Shown: in pieces, positions 24,094-33,109 of the stretch
How positions within the stretch are numbered: the stretch's first letter is position 1
Layout: every line of letters begins with the position of its first letter
Assembly: GCF_003854965.1 (NCBI RefSeq)
Contig: NZ_RQPI01000025.1
Span: 1-37,673, forward strand
DNA: 37,673 nt
Reading direction: 5' to 3'
From: Paenibacillus rhizophilus
GTDB lineage: Bacteria > Bacillota > Bacilli > Paenibacillales > Paenibacillaceae
The notes under the pieces: generated by a model
The model's input: the letters and a program-made list of their open reading frames with translations, nothing else
The model's database searches: none
What the model was told of the DNA's origin: nothing
Made by a program: the position numbers and the translations under genes

Positions 24094-24151
24094 GCTGTAT
24101 CTAAAGGACTAAATGGAGATATCAAGGGATCAAGGAAGGGGAGGGATGGGC

Positions 24152-24757
24152 ATGTCCCAGCATTATTACTCGCAGCAGCCGGGAGCTGAGCATGACAGAC
24201 GCACCATCAGCGCGGTACTCCGGGGCAAAACGTTTCGTTTTACTAGCGATGCCGGCGTGTTCTCTAAAGGAGATGTGGATTACGGAAGTCGGGCGCTGAT
24301 CGATGCCATGGAAATTCCTGACGGATCCGCGGTGCTTGATGTGGGCTGCGGCTATGGGCCGATCGGTCTTGCGGCGGCGCACTTGGCTCCCAGAGGAATG
24401 GTGACGATGCTCGACATCAACAGCCGGGCTGTTGAGCTGGCGCGTGAAAATGCAAAGCTGAACGGAATTTCAAATGTGAAGGTTATGGAAAGCGATATAC
24501 TCTCCGCAGTATCCGGCCAGACCTTTGATATTATACTGACGAATCCTCCGATTCGCGCAGGAAAAGCGGTAGTCCATCGTATTTTTGAAGAGGCCTATGA
24601 ACATTTGAATGAAAACGGGGCTCTCTGGGTCGTCATTCAAAAGAAACAAGGGGCGCCGTCGGCGGCAGCCAAGCTGGAAGAGTTGTTTGGAGAAGTACGG
24701 GAAGTCGGGAAAGACAAGGGTTACCGTATTTTAAAAGCCGAGAAGATTACAAAATAA
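24152..24757 (+). CDS. ybxB: RsmC/RlmG-like class I methyltransferase (YbxB)
   Basis: A 201-residue SAM-dependent methyltransferase in its conserved place between rplL and rpoB. Motif I is VLDVGCGYGPIG and the catalytic NPP motif sits in ILTNPPIRAGK, as in rRNA guanine-N2 methyltransferases RsmC and RlmG. The target in this family member is assumed to be rRNA. ATG 24152 (MSQHYY, like its Bacillus relative) is 6 bases after GAGGG; ATG 24146 directly abuts the RBS. Confidence 0.9.
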   Translation: MSQHYYSQQPGAEHDRRTISAVLRGKTFRFTSDAGVFSKGDVDYGSRALIDAMEIPDGSAVLDVGCGYGPIGLAAAHLAPRGMVTMLDINSRAVELARENAKLNGISNVKVMESDILSAVSGQTFDIILTNPPIRAGKAVVHRIFEEAYEHLNENGALWVVIQKKQGAPSAAAKLEELFGEVREVGKDKGYRILKAEKITK

Positions 24758-24771
24758 ATAAGAGGACATTA

Positions 24772-24800
24772 TTGACATGCGATGTTGATAGTGTTATTAT
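24772..24800 (+). promoter_or_regulatory. Strong SigA-type promoter upstream of rpoB
   Basis: A perfect TTGACA (24772-24777), a 17-base spacer and TATTAT (24795-24800). The expected start near 24807 would give rpoB a leader of almost 380 nt. Soon after the start, AAGATAG and CTGTCTT (about 24818-24837) can form a 7-base-pair hairpin. Confidence 0.85.
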
Positions 24801-24848
24801 TATAAAATGTCAGTATTAAGATAGGCTCCCTGTCTTTAGTTTGCTGAA

Positions 24849-24989
24849 ATGTCAAGCGTCATTATTGTCGACGGCAGGCGCATGCCGAGTGGCAAGTTTG
24901 CGCGTAAAACGCCTAAAGAAGCCGTATTCCTTCAAGAAGGTGAGGTGGTGAGGGCGGGGACGCATAAACACACGCTTGTTGACGTATAA
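24849..24989 (+). CDS. Small open frame in the rpoB leader, 46 codons (uncertain)
   Basis: An ATG-to-TAA frame encoding MSSVIIVDGRRMPSGKFARK and a further 26 residues that end in HTLVDV. The composition is protein-like (a hydrophobic VIIV, a basic middle), but no Shine-Dalgarno sequence precedes the ATG, and I recognise no family. It lies between the rpoB promoter and an intrinsic terminator, the position of a leader peptide. It may equally be non-coding RNA that happens to be open. Confidence 0.3.
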   Translation: MSSVIIVDGRRMPSGKFARKTPKEAVFLQEGEVVRAGTHKHTLVDV

Positions 24990-25047
24990 TATGTACGTTT
25001 TGGGCAAATCTACTGATGATGGAGTACTACTACCCATGAAGAAATGC

Positions 25048-25089
25048 GCTCTTTTTTCGAAAGATTTCGATAAGGGCTTTTCTTTATTT
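25048..25089 (+). terminator. Intrinsic terminator in the rpoB leader (candidate attenuator)
   Basis: GCTCTT...TCGAAA (25048-25062) pairs with TTTCGATAAGGGC (25065-25077), with a bulge in the T-rich part, followed by TTTTCTTTATTT. It lies about 95 bases before rpoB and downstream of its promoter, so it must be read through for rpoB expression. Confidence 0.7.
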
Positions 25090-25184
25090 GGGGGATGAAT
25101 CCCTGCTGTATGGTTCCATTATACGGTCACAAACAGGGGTTCGCAATCAATTTTTAAGTAAGTAGACATGAGGGGTGAGTAAAG

Positions 25185-28100
25185 TTGGCAGGACATCTTG
25201 TTCAGTATGGTCGACGCACTCGGCGAAGCTATGCGAGAATTAACGAGGTACTCGAGGTCCCGAACCTGATTGAAATCCAACAAAAATCATACGATTGGTT
25301 TTTGGAGGAAGGACTGCGTGAAATGTTCCAGGACATCTCGCCGATCCAGGATTTCACGGGCAATTTGGTGCTGGAGTTCATTGATTACAGCTTGGGCGAA
25401 CCGAAGTATACGGTGGACGACGCCAAAGAGCGTGACGTAACGTATGCGGCGCCGCTTCGGGTTAAGGTGCGGCTCATCAACAAGGAGACCGGCGAGGTCA
25501 AGGAACAGGAAGTGTTCATGGGGGATTTCCCGCTGATGACGGAGACCGGTACGTTTATTATTAACGGTGCGGAACGGGTTATTGTCAGCCAGTTGGTTCG
25601 CTCTCCAAGCGTCTACTTTAGCACTAAAGTGGATAAAAACGGCAAAAAAACCTACACCGCCACAGTCATCCCGAACCGCGGAGCTTGGCTGGAGCTGGAG
25701 ACCGACGCGAAGGACATTATGTATGTCCGGATCGACCGTACCCGCAAAATTCCGGTTACCGTACTGCTGCGTGCTCTCGGATTCGGCAGCGACGCCGAAA
25801 TTCTGGAACTGCTTGGCAATGATGAATATATTCGCAACACCCTGGATAAGGACAACACGGACTCGACGGAAAAAGCGCTTATCGAAATTTACGAGCGTCT
25901 TCGTCCGGGCGAACCGCCAACGCTCGATAACGCCAAGAGCTTGCTCGTAGCGCGTTTCTTCGATCCGAAGCGTTACGATCTGGCGAACGTGGGCCGCTAC
26001 AAAATCAACAAGAAGCTGCACATCAAGAACCGTCTCTTCAACCAGCGGCTGGCTCAACCATTGGTGGATGAATCGACTGGGGAAATCCTGGCAGAGACCG
26101 GACAGATGGTCGACCGCCGTCTGCTGGACGAACTGCTGCCATACTTCGAAAAGAACATGGCCGCCAAGAACTACCGCGTAAGCGGCGGCGTTCTGGACAA
26201 TGAAGATATTCCTCTTCAAGCGGTGGAGGTATTCTCTCCGATTGAAGAAGGACGCGTGATCAAGCTGATCGCCAACGGCAACATCGATAAATCGGTCAAG
26301 CATATCACCCAGGCTGATATTATCTCCTCGATCAGCTACTTTATTAATCTGCTGCACGGCATCGGCAATACCGATGATATCGACCACCTAGGTAACCGCC
26401 GTCTGCGTTCCGTGGGCGAGCTTCTGCAGAACCAGTTCCGTATCGGTCTTTCCCGGATGGAACGCGTAGTGCGGGAGAGAATGTCGATTCAAGATGCGAA
26501 CGCAATTACGCCGCAGGCGCTGATCAATATCCGTCCGGTTATCGCGTCGATCAAGGAGTTCTTCGGAAGCTCCCAGCTGTCGCAGTTTATGGACCAGACG
26601 AACCCGCTAGCGGAACTGACGCATAAACGTCGTCTGTCAGCGCTCGGTCCCGGCGGTCTGACGCGCGAACGCGCGGGCTTTGAGGTCCGTGACGTCCATC
26701 ACAGTCACTACGGCCGTATGTGTCCAATCGAGACGCCGGAAGGTCCGAACATCGGTTTGATTAACTCCCTGTCGACTTTCGCCCGCATTAACGAATACGG
26801 CTTTATTGAAGCGCCGTACCGTTGGGTCGATCCGAAGACAGGCAAGGTTACGGAGCAAATCGATTACCTTACGGCAGACGAAGAAGACAATTATGTAGTT
26901 GCTCAGGCCAACGCCGAGCTCACGGAAGAAGGCTCGTTCCAGGACGAGATGGTTATCGTCCGTTACAACAAGCTGTCCGACAACATCACGACAATGCCGA
27001 GTAACCGTGTGGATTACATGGACGTTTCGCCAAAACAGGTTGTTTCCGTCGCGACGGCGCTCATTCCGTTCCTTGAGAACGATGACTCCAACCGCGCGCT
27101 GATGGGTTCCAACATGCAACGTCAGGCCGTTCCGCTGCTCATTCCAAAAGCGCCACTGGTCGGTACGGGAATGGAACATAAATCCGCTAAAGATTCGGGC
27201 GTATGTATCGTTTCCAAATACGACGGCATCATCGAGCGCTCATCGGCCAACGAAATCTGGCTGCGGCGTGTTGAGGCCGTTGAAGGCAAAGAAGTTAAAG
27301 GCGACATCGTTAAATATAAATTACACAAATTTATGCGTTCGAACCAAGGTACCTGCATTAACCAGCGTCCTCTTGCCAAGAGAGGCGATATCGTCAAGAA
27401 AGGTGACATTCTGGCTGACGGTCCTTCCACGGAAATGGGCGAATTGGCCCTTGGTCGCAACGTAGTCGTTGCGTTCATGACATGGGAAGGCTACAACTAC
27501 GAGGATGCCATCCTGTTGAGCGAGAAGCTGGTAAAAGAGGATGTATACACTTCGATCCATATCGAGGAGTATGAATCCGAAGCGCGGGATACGAAGCTTG
27601 GACCGGAAGAAATTACGCGCGACATTCCGAACGTGGGCGAAGAAGCCCTTCGCAATCTGGATGAGCGCGGTATTATCCGGATCGGTGCCGAAATTAGCGC
27701 GGGCGACATTCTCGTCGGTAAGGTTACGCCAAAAGGCGTAACGGAGCTGACGGCGGAAGAACGCCTCCTTCACGCCATATTTGGTGAGAAGGCACGTGAA
27801 GTGCGTGATACCTCTCTGCGCGTCCCTCACGGAAGTGATGGCATCATCGTGGATGTTAAGGTGTTTACACGGGAGAATGGCGACGAGCTGCCTCCTGGCG
27901 TCAACCAACTGGTTCGTGTCTATATCGCCCAGAAGCGTAAAATTTCCGAGGGCGACAAAATGGCCGGACGTCACGGTAATAAGGGTGTCGTGGCCCGCAT
28001 TCTGCCTGAAGAGGATATGCCGTTCTTGCCTGACGGAACTCCGGTGCAGGTCGTGCTTAACCCGCTGGGCGTTCCTTCGCGGATGAACATCGGGCAGGTG

Positions 28101-28730
28101 CTTGAGGTTCACATCGGGTTCGCCGCCATGCGTCTGGGCATCCACGTTGCAACGCCGGTATTCGATGGAGCGCGTGAGTATGACGTGTTCGACACGATGG
28201 AAGAAGCCGGTATGCAGCGTAACGGTAAGACCATTCTGTATGACGGACGGACGGGCGAACGTTTTGAACGTGAAGTTACGGTCGGCGTCATGCACATGAT
28301 CAAGCTGGCGCACATGGTCGACGATAAGATTCATGCCCGCTCCACCGGTCCATACTCGCTCGTTACGCAGCAGCCGCTCGGCGGTAAAGCGCAATTCGGC
28401 GGACAACGCTTCGGTGAGATGGAAGTGTGGGCGCTTGAAGCATACGGCGCTGCTTATACGCTGCAAGAGATTCTTACAGTTAAATCCGATGACGTTGTAG
28501 GACGGGTGAAGACTTACGAATCCATTGTCAAAGGCGAGAATGTGCCGGAACCGGGCGTTCCTGAGTCCTTCAAAGTATTGATCAAAGAGCTTCAGTCTCT
28601 CGGTATGGACGTTAAAATCTTGAGCGGAGACGAGCAGGAGATCGAAATGAAGGAACTGGACGACGAGGATGAGACTTCAAGCGACAAGCTGAGCCTCAAT
28701 CTGGAAGGTGCGGAAGTCGGAGTGGAATAA
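25185..28730 (+). CDS. rpoB: RNA polymerase beta subunit
   Basis: A 1181-residue catalytic subunit of RNA polymerase. The rifampicin-binding region (about 461-490, FFGSSQLSQFMDQTNPLAEL and then HKRRLSALGPGGL) has the usual sensitive-type residues. The late conserved GDKMAGRHGNKGV and the C-terminal clamp contacts (GGKAQFGGQRFGEMEVWALE) are intact. The start is TTG 25185 (MAGHLVQYG), after AGGGGTGAG. It is preceded by a promoter, a leader and a terminator, and followed by rpoC after 204 bases. Confidence 0.98.
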   Translation: MAGHLVQYGRRTRRSYARINEVLEVPNLIEIQQKSYDWFLEEGLREMFQDISPIQDFTGNLVLEFIDYSLGEPKYTVDDAKERDVTYAAPLRVKVRLINKETGEVKEQEVFMGDFPLMTETGTFIINGAERVIVSQLVRSPSVYFSTKVDKNGKKTYTATVIPNRGAWLELETDAKDIMYVRIDRTRKIPVTVLLRALGFGSDAEILELLGNDEYIRNTLDKDNTDSTEKALIEIYERLRPGEPPTLDNAKSLLVARFFDPKRYDLANVGRYKINKKLHIKNRLFNQRLAQPLVDESTGEILAETGQMVDRRLLDELLPYFEKNMAAKNYRVSGGVLDNEDIPLQAVEVFSPIEEGRVIKLIANGNIDKSVKHITQADIISSISYFINLLHGIGNTDDIDHLGNRRLRSVGELLQNQFRIGLSRMERVVRERMSIQDANAITPQALINIRPVIASIKEFFGSSQLSQFMDQTNPLAELTHKRRLSALGPGGLTRERAGFEVRDVHHSHYGRMCPIETPEGPNIGLINSLSTFARINEYGFIEAPYRWVDPKTGKVTEQIDYLTADEEDNYVVAQANAELTEEGSFQDEMVIVRYNKLSDNITTMPSNRVDYMDVSPKQVVSVATALIPFLENDDSNRALMGSNMQRQAVPLLIPKAPLVGTGMEHKSAKDSGVCIVSKYDGIIERSSANEIWLRRVEAVEGKEVKGDIVKYKLHKFMRSNQGTCINQRPLAKRGDIVKKGDILADGPSTEMGELALGRNVVVAFMTWEGYNYEDAILLSEKLVKEDVYTSIHIEEYESEARDTKLGPEEITRDIPNVGEEALRNLDERGIIRIGAEISAGDILVGKVTPKGVTELTAEERLLHAIFGEKAREVRDTSLRVPHGSDGIIVDVKVFTRENGDELPPGVNQLVRVYIAQKRKISEGDKMAGRHGNKGVVARILPEEDMPFLPDGTPVQVVLNPLGVPSRMNIGQVLEVHIGFAAMRLGIHVATPVFDGAREYDVFDTMEEAGMQRNGKTILYDGRTGERFEREVTVGVMHMIKLAHMVDDKIHARSTGPYSLVTQQPLGGKAQFGGQRFGEMEVWALEAYGAAYTLQEILTVKSDDVVGRVKTYESIVKGENVPEPGVPESFKVLIKELQSLGMDVKILSGDEQEIEMKELDDEDETSSDKLSLNLEGAEVGVE

Positions 28731-28812
28731 ATAATCCCTTATAGTGAAGCGGCTCTTCAAAGGTAGCGTCAATTTCTTTGCGGAGCCCGCGAACTGTTGA
28801 GGATGACAATAA

Positions 28813-28889
28813 GCGGCGGCGCCATCCTTCTCATAGGATGGCCTTCCGCTGTATGACCGCAGCTTCTCCCGCTGCAAGGAGTCGGGAGA
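28813..28889 (+). other. rpoB-rpoC intergenic hairpins
   Basis: The first hairpin is CCATCCT (28822-28828) with AGGATGG (28835-28841), extended by GCGG/CCGC. Next to it are two competing pairings: GCAGC (28859-28863) with GCTGC (28871-28875), or TCTCCCG (28865-28871) with CGGGAGA (28883-28889). No T run follows, so these are not terminators. They may be processing or translation-control elements ahead of rpoC. Confidence 0.5.
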
Positions 28890-28934
28890 GGAACGGCGAC
28901 ACCAAATCAGGATCAGGTTAAGGAGGGTTGCTCC

Positions 28935-31900
28935 TTGTTGGACGTTAACAATTTTGAATTTATGAAAATCGGGCTGGCTTCCCCGGAGAAGATTCGTTCT
29001 TGGTCCCGCGGAGAGGTAAAGAAACCGGAAACTATCAACTATCGTACACTCAAGCCGGAGAAAGAGGGTCTTTTCTGCGAACGGATCTTCGGACCGCAAA
29101 AAGACTGGGAGTGCCATTGCGGCAAATACAAACGCGTCCGTTATAAAGGCGTAGTCTGCGACCGCTGCGGCGTTGAAGTTACACGCGCTAAAGTGCGCCG
29201 CGAGCGTATGGGCCACATTGAGCTCGCCGCTCCGGTTTCCCATATCTGGTACTTTAAAGGCATTCCGAGCCGCATGGGTCTGGCGCTCGACATGTCTCCT
29301 AGATCGCTGGAAGAGATTATTTATTTCGCATCTTATGTCGTAACCGATCCCGGCGATACGCCTCTTGAGAAGAAACAGCTGCTGTCCGAGAAGGAATACC
29401 GCAGCTACCGCGAGAAGTACGGTTACGGCTTCCAGGCGAGCATGGGCGCGGAAGCGGTCAAGAAACTGCTTCAGGATCTTGATATCGAAAAAGAGCTGGA
29501 GTTTCTTAAAGAAGAGCTGCGCACCGCTCAAGGCCAACGCCGCAACCGTGCGATCAAGCGCCTTGAAGTTATTGAAGCATTCCGTAACTCCGGCAATAAG
29601 CCCGATTGGATGATTATGGACGTTCTCCCGGTCATTCCGCCGGAACTGCGTCCGATGGTGCAACTGGACGGCGGACGTTTTGCAACGTCTGACCTGAACG
29701 ACCTGTACCGCCGCGTAATCAACCGCAACAACCGTCTGAAGAGACTGCTTGATCTTGGCGCTCCGGACATTATCGTTCAGAACGAAAAGCGGATGCTTCA
29801 GGAAGCCGTCGACGCTCTGATCGACAACGGCCGCCGCGGCCGTCCGGTAACGGGTCCTGGCAACCGTCCGCTGAAATCGCTCAGCCATATGCTGAAAGGT
29901 AAACAGGGACGTTTCCGTCAGAACCTGCTCGGGAAACGGGTTGACTATTCCGGCCGTTCCGTTATCGTCGTAGGTCCTTACCTGAAAATGTACCAATGCG
30001 GCCTGCCTAAGAAAATGGCGCTGGAACTGTTCAAGCCGTTCGTGATGAAAGAGCTGGTCAACAAAGGACTTGCCCATAACATTAAGAGCGCAAAACGCAA
30101 AGTCGAGCGCGTAAGCCCGGAAGTTTGGGACGTGCTTGAAGAAGTCATCAAAGAGCATCCGGTTCTGCTGAACCGTGCCCCCACGCTTCACCGTCTCGGT
30201 ATCCAAGCGTTTGAGCCGATTCTGGTAGAAGGCCATGCGATTCGTCTTCACCCGCTCGTATGTACGGCGTACAATGCTGACTTTGACGGTGACCAAATGG
30301 CCGTGCACGTTCCGCTTTCCGCTGAAGCGCAGGCGGAAGCCCGCATCCTGATGCTGGCGTCCGGCAACATTTTGAACCCGAAAGACGGCAAGCCAGTTGT
30401 TACCCCTTCCCAGGATATGGTCCTAGGTTCCTTCTATCTGACCATGGACAACAAGGAAGAAAAGGGAAGCGGCATGATTCTCCGTACAGTGAACGAAGCG
30501 GTTTCCGCTTATCAGCGGGGCACTGCCGGTCTTCATGCGCGCGTGGCCATTCCGGTCAAGGCGCTTAATAAGACCAGCTTCACCGAGAAGCAGCAGAGCG
30601 GCATGCTGATCACGACGGTCGGTAAAATTATTTTCAACGAAATTTACCCGGCAAGCTTCCCGTACATCAATGAAGCGACTCGCGAAAATCTTCTGCAGGG
30701 TACGCCGGAGAAATACTTCATCTACGAAAAAGGCGCCAACATCCGCGAACTGATCGATTCCGTTCCGATCGCGGGCGCTGTCGGTAAAGAATATCTGGGC
30801 TCCATCATCGCCCGCTGCTTCGAGATTTACCATACGACCAAGACATCGGTCATTCTGGACAAAATCAAGCAGCTCGGCTTTACCTACTCTACCCGTGCCG
30901 GCGTAACGATCGCCGTATCGGACGTTATCGTGCCGGAAGAGAAGAAAGAAATCCTGAAAGAGTCCGAAGAGAAAGTCGACGTCGTTGCCAAGCAGTACCG
31001 CCGCGGTCTGATCACCAATGAAGAACGGTATGACCGTGTTATTGAAATCTGGTCCAAGACGAAAGACGATCTGACGAACGTGCTCATGAAATCGATGGAC
31101 CGTTTCAACTCCATCATGCTCATGGTCGACTCTAAGGCGCGGGGCAACAAGTCGCAGATCACCCAGCTGGGCGGCATGCGGGGACTGATGGCGACGCCGT
31201 CGGGCCGAATCTTCGAACTGCCGATCAAGGCAAACTTCCGCGAAGGTCTGACCGTCTTGGAATACTTTATCTCCACTCACGGCGCGCGGAAAGGTTTGGC
31301 CGATACGGCGCTTCGTACCGCCGACTCCGGTTACCTGACACGCCGTCTCGTTGACGTGGCCCAGGACGTAATCGTCCGCGAAGAGGATTGCGGCACTGAC
31401 AAAGGCTTTACTGTCAGCCGTATCCAGGACGGCAAAGAGGTTATCGAGGATCTGTACGACCGTATTGAAGGCCGGTACTGCTTTGAGACGGTCCGCCATC
31501 CGGAAACGGGCGCGATCATTGTACACCGCAACGATCTGATTGATTCCGACAAAGCGGAAGAGATTGTCAATGCCGGCGTAGGCAAGCTGCAAATCCGCTC
31601 CGTACTGAGCTGCCGGGCCCGTCACGGCGTCTGCAAGAAGTGCTACGGACGCAACCTGGCCACAGGCAAGCATGTCGAGATCGGTGAAGCCGTCGGCATT
31701 ATCGCTGCGCAATCCATCGGTGAACCAGGAACACAGCTTACCATGCGTACGTTCCATACCGGGGGCGTTGCGGGCGACGATATTACACAAGGTCTGCCGC
31801 GTATCCAGGAGCTGTTTGAAGCCCGTAACCCTAAAGGCCAGGCGACAATCAGTGAGATCGACGGCGTTATCAAGGAAATCCGCGAAGCGAAGGACCGCCG

Positions 31901-32549
31901 CGAAATTGAGGTTCAGGGCGAAGCGGAATCCAAGGTTTATTCCATCACTTACGGCTCCCGCCTGCGCGTAAGCGAAGGCCAGGAGATCGAAGCTGGAGAC
32001 GAATTGACCGATGGTTCCATCGATCCGAAAGAGATGCTGCGCATCAAGGGTATTCGCGGGGTGCAGAACTACATTCTGCAGGAAGTACAGCGCGTATACC
32101 GGAACCAGGGCGTAGAAATCAACGACAAGCACGTTGAAGTTATGATCAAGCAGATGCTTCGCAAAATCCGCATCATCGACGCAGGGGACACGAACCTGCT
32201 GCCTGGATCGTTCGCGGATATCCATGAATACGAAGCGGCGAACAAGGAAGCGATTCTGTCCGGCAAAGAGCCGGCCGTGGCGAAGCCTGTGCTGCTTGGT
32301 ATTACAAAAGCATCGCTCGAAACCGACTCGTTCCTCTCCGCGGCATCGTTCCAGGAGACGACGCGCGTGCTGACCGACGCTGCCATCAAGGGCAAGGTCG
32401 ACCAACTGCTGGGTCTCAAAGAGAATGTTATTATCGGAAAGCTGATTCCTGCCGGAACGGGCATGAACCGCTACCGCAATGTCAAACTGATTAACCCGGA
32501 AGAAGAACAGGACGAAGTGGAAGCTTTGGAAACTGTTCCTGCCGAATAA
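28935..32549 (+). CDS. rpoC: RNA polymerase beta' subunit
   Basis: A 1204-residue catalytic subunit. The N-terminal zinc ligands C60, C62, C75 and C78 are present, and the catalytic magnesium site NADFDGDQ has D449, D451 and D453. The trigger-loop region TQLGGMRGLM and the later GEAVGIIAAQSIGEPGTQLT follow, then the second zinc site (CRARHGVCKKCYG). The start is TTG 28935, 8 bases after AGGAGGG, giving MLDVNNFEF as in Bacillus; a second TTG directly follows. The end has a GC-rich inverted pair CGCGCC/GGCGCG (about 32577-32608), a weak terminator at best. Confidence 0.98.
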   Translation: MLDVNNFEFMKIGLASPEKIRSWSRGEVKKPETINYRTLKPEKEGLFCERIFGPQKDWECHCGKYKRVRYKGVVCDRCGVEVTRAKVRRERMGHIELAAPVSHIWYFKGIPSRMGLALDMSPRSLEEIIYFASYVVTDPGDTPLEKKQLLSEKEYRSYREKYGYGFQASMGAEAVKKLLQDLDIEKELEFLKEELRTAQGQRRNRAIKRLEVIEAFRNSGNKPDWMIMDVLPVIPPELRPMVQLDGGRFATSDLNDLYRRVINRNNRLKRLLDLGAPDIIVQNEKRMLQEAVDALIDNGRRGRPVTGPGNRPLKSLSHMLKGKQGRFRQNLLGKRVDYSGRSVIVVGPYLKMYQCGLPKKMALELFKPFVMKELVNKGLAHNIKSAKRKVERVSPEVWDVLEEVIKEHPVLLNRAPTLHRLGIQAFEPILVEGHAIRLHPLVCTAYNADFDGDQMAVHVPLSAEAQAEARILMLASGNILNPKDGKPVVTPSQDMVLGSFYLTMDNKEEKGSGMILRTVNEAVSAYQRGTAGLHARVAIPVKALNKTSFTEKQQSGMLITTVGKIIFNEIYPASFPYINEATRENLLQGTPEKYFIYEKGANIRELIDSVPIAGAVGKEYLGSIIARCFEIYHTTKTSVILDKIKQLGFTYSTRAGVTIAVSDVIVPEEKKEILKESEEKVDVVAKQYRRGLITNEERYDRVIEIWSKTKDDLTNVLMKSMDRFNSIMLMVDSKARGNKSQITQLGGMRGLMATPSGRIFELPIKANFREGLTVLEYFISTHGARKGLADTALRTADSGYLTRRLVDVAQDVIVREEDCGTDKGFTVSRIQDGKEVIEDLYDRIEGRYCFETVRHPETGAIIVHRNDLIDSDKAEEIVNAGVGKLQIRSVLSCRARHGVCKKCYGRNLATGKHVEIGEAVGIIAAQSIGEPGTQLTMRTFHTGGVAGDDITQGLPRIQELFEARNPKGQATISEIDGVIKEIREAKDRREIEVQGEAESKVYSITYGSRLRVSEGQEIEAGDELTDGSIDPKEMLRIKGIRGVQNYILQEVQRVYRNQGVEINDKHVEVMIKQMLRKIRIIDAGDTNLLPGSFADIHEYEAANKEAILSGKEPAVAKPVLLGITKASLETDSFLSAASFQETTRVLTDAAIKGKVDQLLGLKENVIIGKLIPAGTGMNRYRNVKLINPEEEQDEVEALETVPAE

Positions 32550-32637
32550 ACTTCATTCATACTGTCAGGTCAATCGCGCCGCCGCTGTCTTTTAAAGCCC
32601 GGCGCGGCTGTCTGCAGTAAGATTTTTTGATTGTTTC

Positions 32638-32666
32638 TTGACAACATATCATGTTGATGATAACAT
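32638..32666 (+). promoter_or_regulatory. Promoter of the L7Ae-like gene and str operon
   Basis: A perfect TTGACA (32638-32643), a 17-base spacer and TAACAT (32661-32666). The spacer and -10 carry two dyads, AACATATCATGTT and TAACATGTTA, which might be operator sites. Confidence 0.75.
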
Positions 32667-32718
32667 GTTATAGGTGCGTGAGTATCCTTGTTATCTTTGT
32701 TCATTGGAGGGTTTTATA

Positions 32719-32967
32719 ATGACTGATGATAGAGGACTACGGGACGCTCAGATCAAGATCGGCACCAAGCAAACCGTCAAAGCGGTGGAGATGGGCCAAG
32801 CCGCAGAAGTCTATGTGGCGGAAGACGGAGATCCCAAGCTTACTTCTAGAATCGTTAGTCTTTGCAATAAGCACGGTGTCAAGTTGACTTATGTCGACAC
32901 GATGCAGCAGTTAGGCAAGGCGTGCGGGATTGAAGTGGGCGCTGCAATGGCAGCCGTCTTAAAATAA
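32719..32967 (+). CDS. ybxF: L7Ae-family ribosomal protein (YbxF-like), kink-turn binding
   Basis: An 82-residue protein of the L7Ae/L30e fold. The IGTKQTVKAVEMGQAAEVYVA start and the GKACGIEVGAA end match YbxF of B. subtilis, which binds kink-turn RNA. ATG 32719 follows TTGGAGGG (32704-32711); an upstream in-frame start at 32674 precedes the RBS. It sits before rpsL in the conserved order. Confidence 0.93.
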   Translation: MTDDRGLRDAQIKIGTKQTVKAVEMGQAAEVYVAEDGDPKLTSRIVSLCNKHGVKLTYVDTMQQLGKACGIEVGAAMAAVLK

Positions 32968-32981
32968 TAGCGTAAAGAACT

Positions 32982-33020
32982 GTTTTTGTGTCGGGGTGAG
33001 CTTCGACGGCAAAAACTTTT
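32982..33020 (+). promoter_or_regulatory. Hairpin between ybxF and rpsL, possible attenuator
   Basis: GTTTTTG (32982-32988) pairs with CAAAAAC (33010-33016), extended by TCG/CGA across an internal loop, and TTTT follows. It looks like a weak terminator or attenuator 90 bases before rpsL. GTTC-TTTTAT-GAAC lies just after it. Confidence 0.5.
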
Positions 33021-33109
33021 CATTTGTTCTTTTATGAACCGCCTGGGTCTGTGGGCTTAACAAAGTGGTTTCTAAGAGATCATTATTAGAGGAAGGGGGT
33101 GGCACAAAA

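Noticed and set aside
24849..24989. Resemblance of the small leader frame (VIIVDGRRMPSGKF) to thiolase N-termini.
   Set aside because: Only a few residues agree and the frame ends after 46 codons with no thiolase remnant downstream; most likely coincidence.
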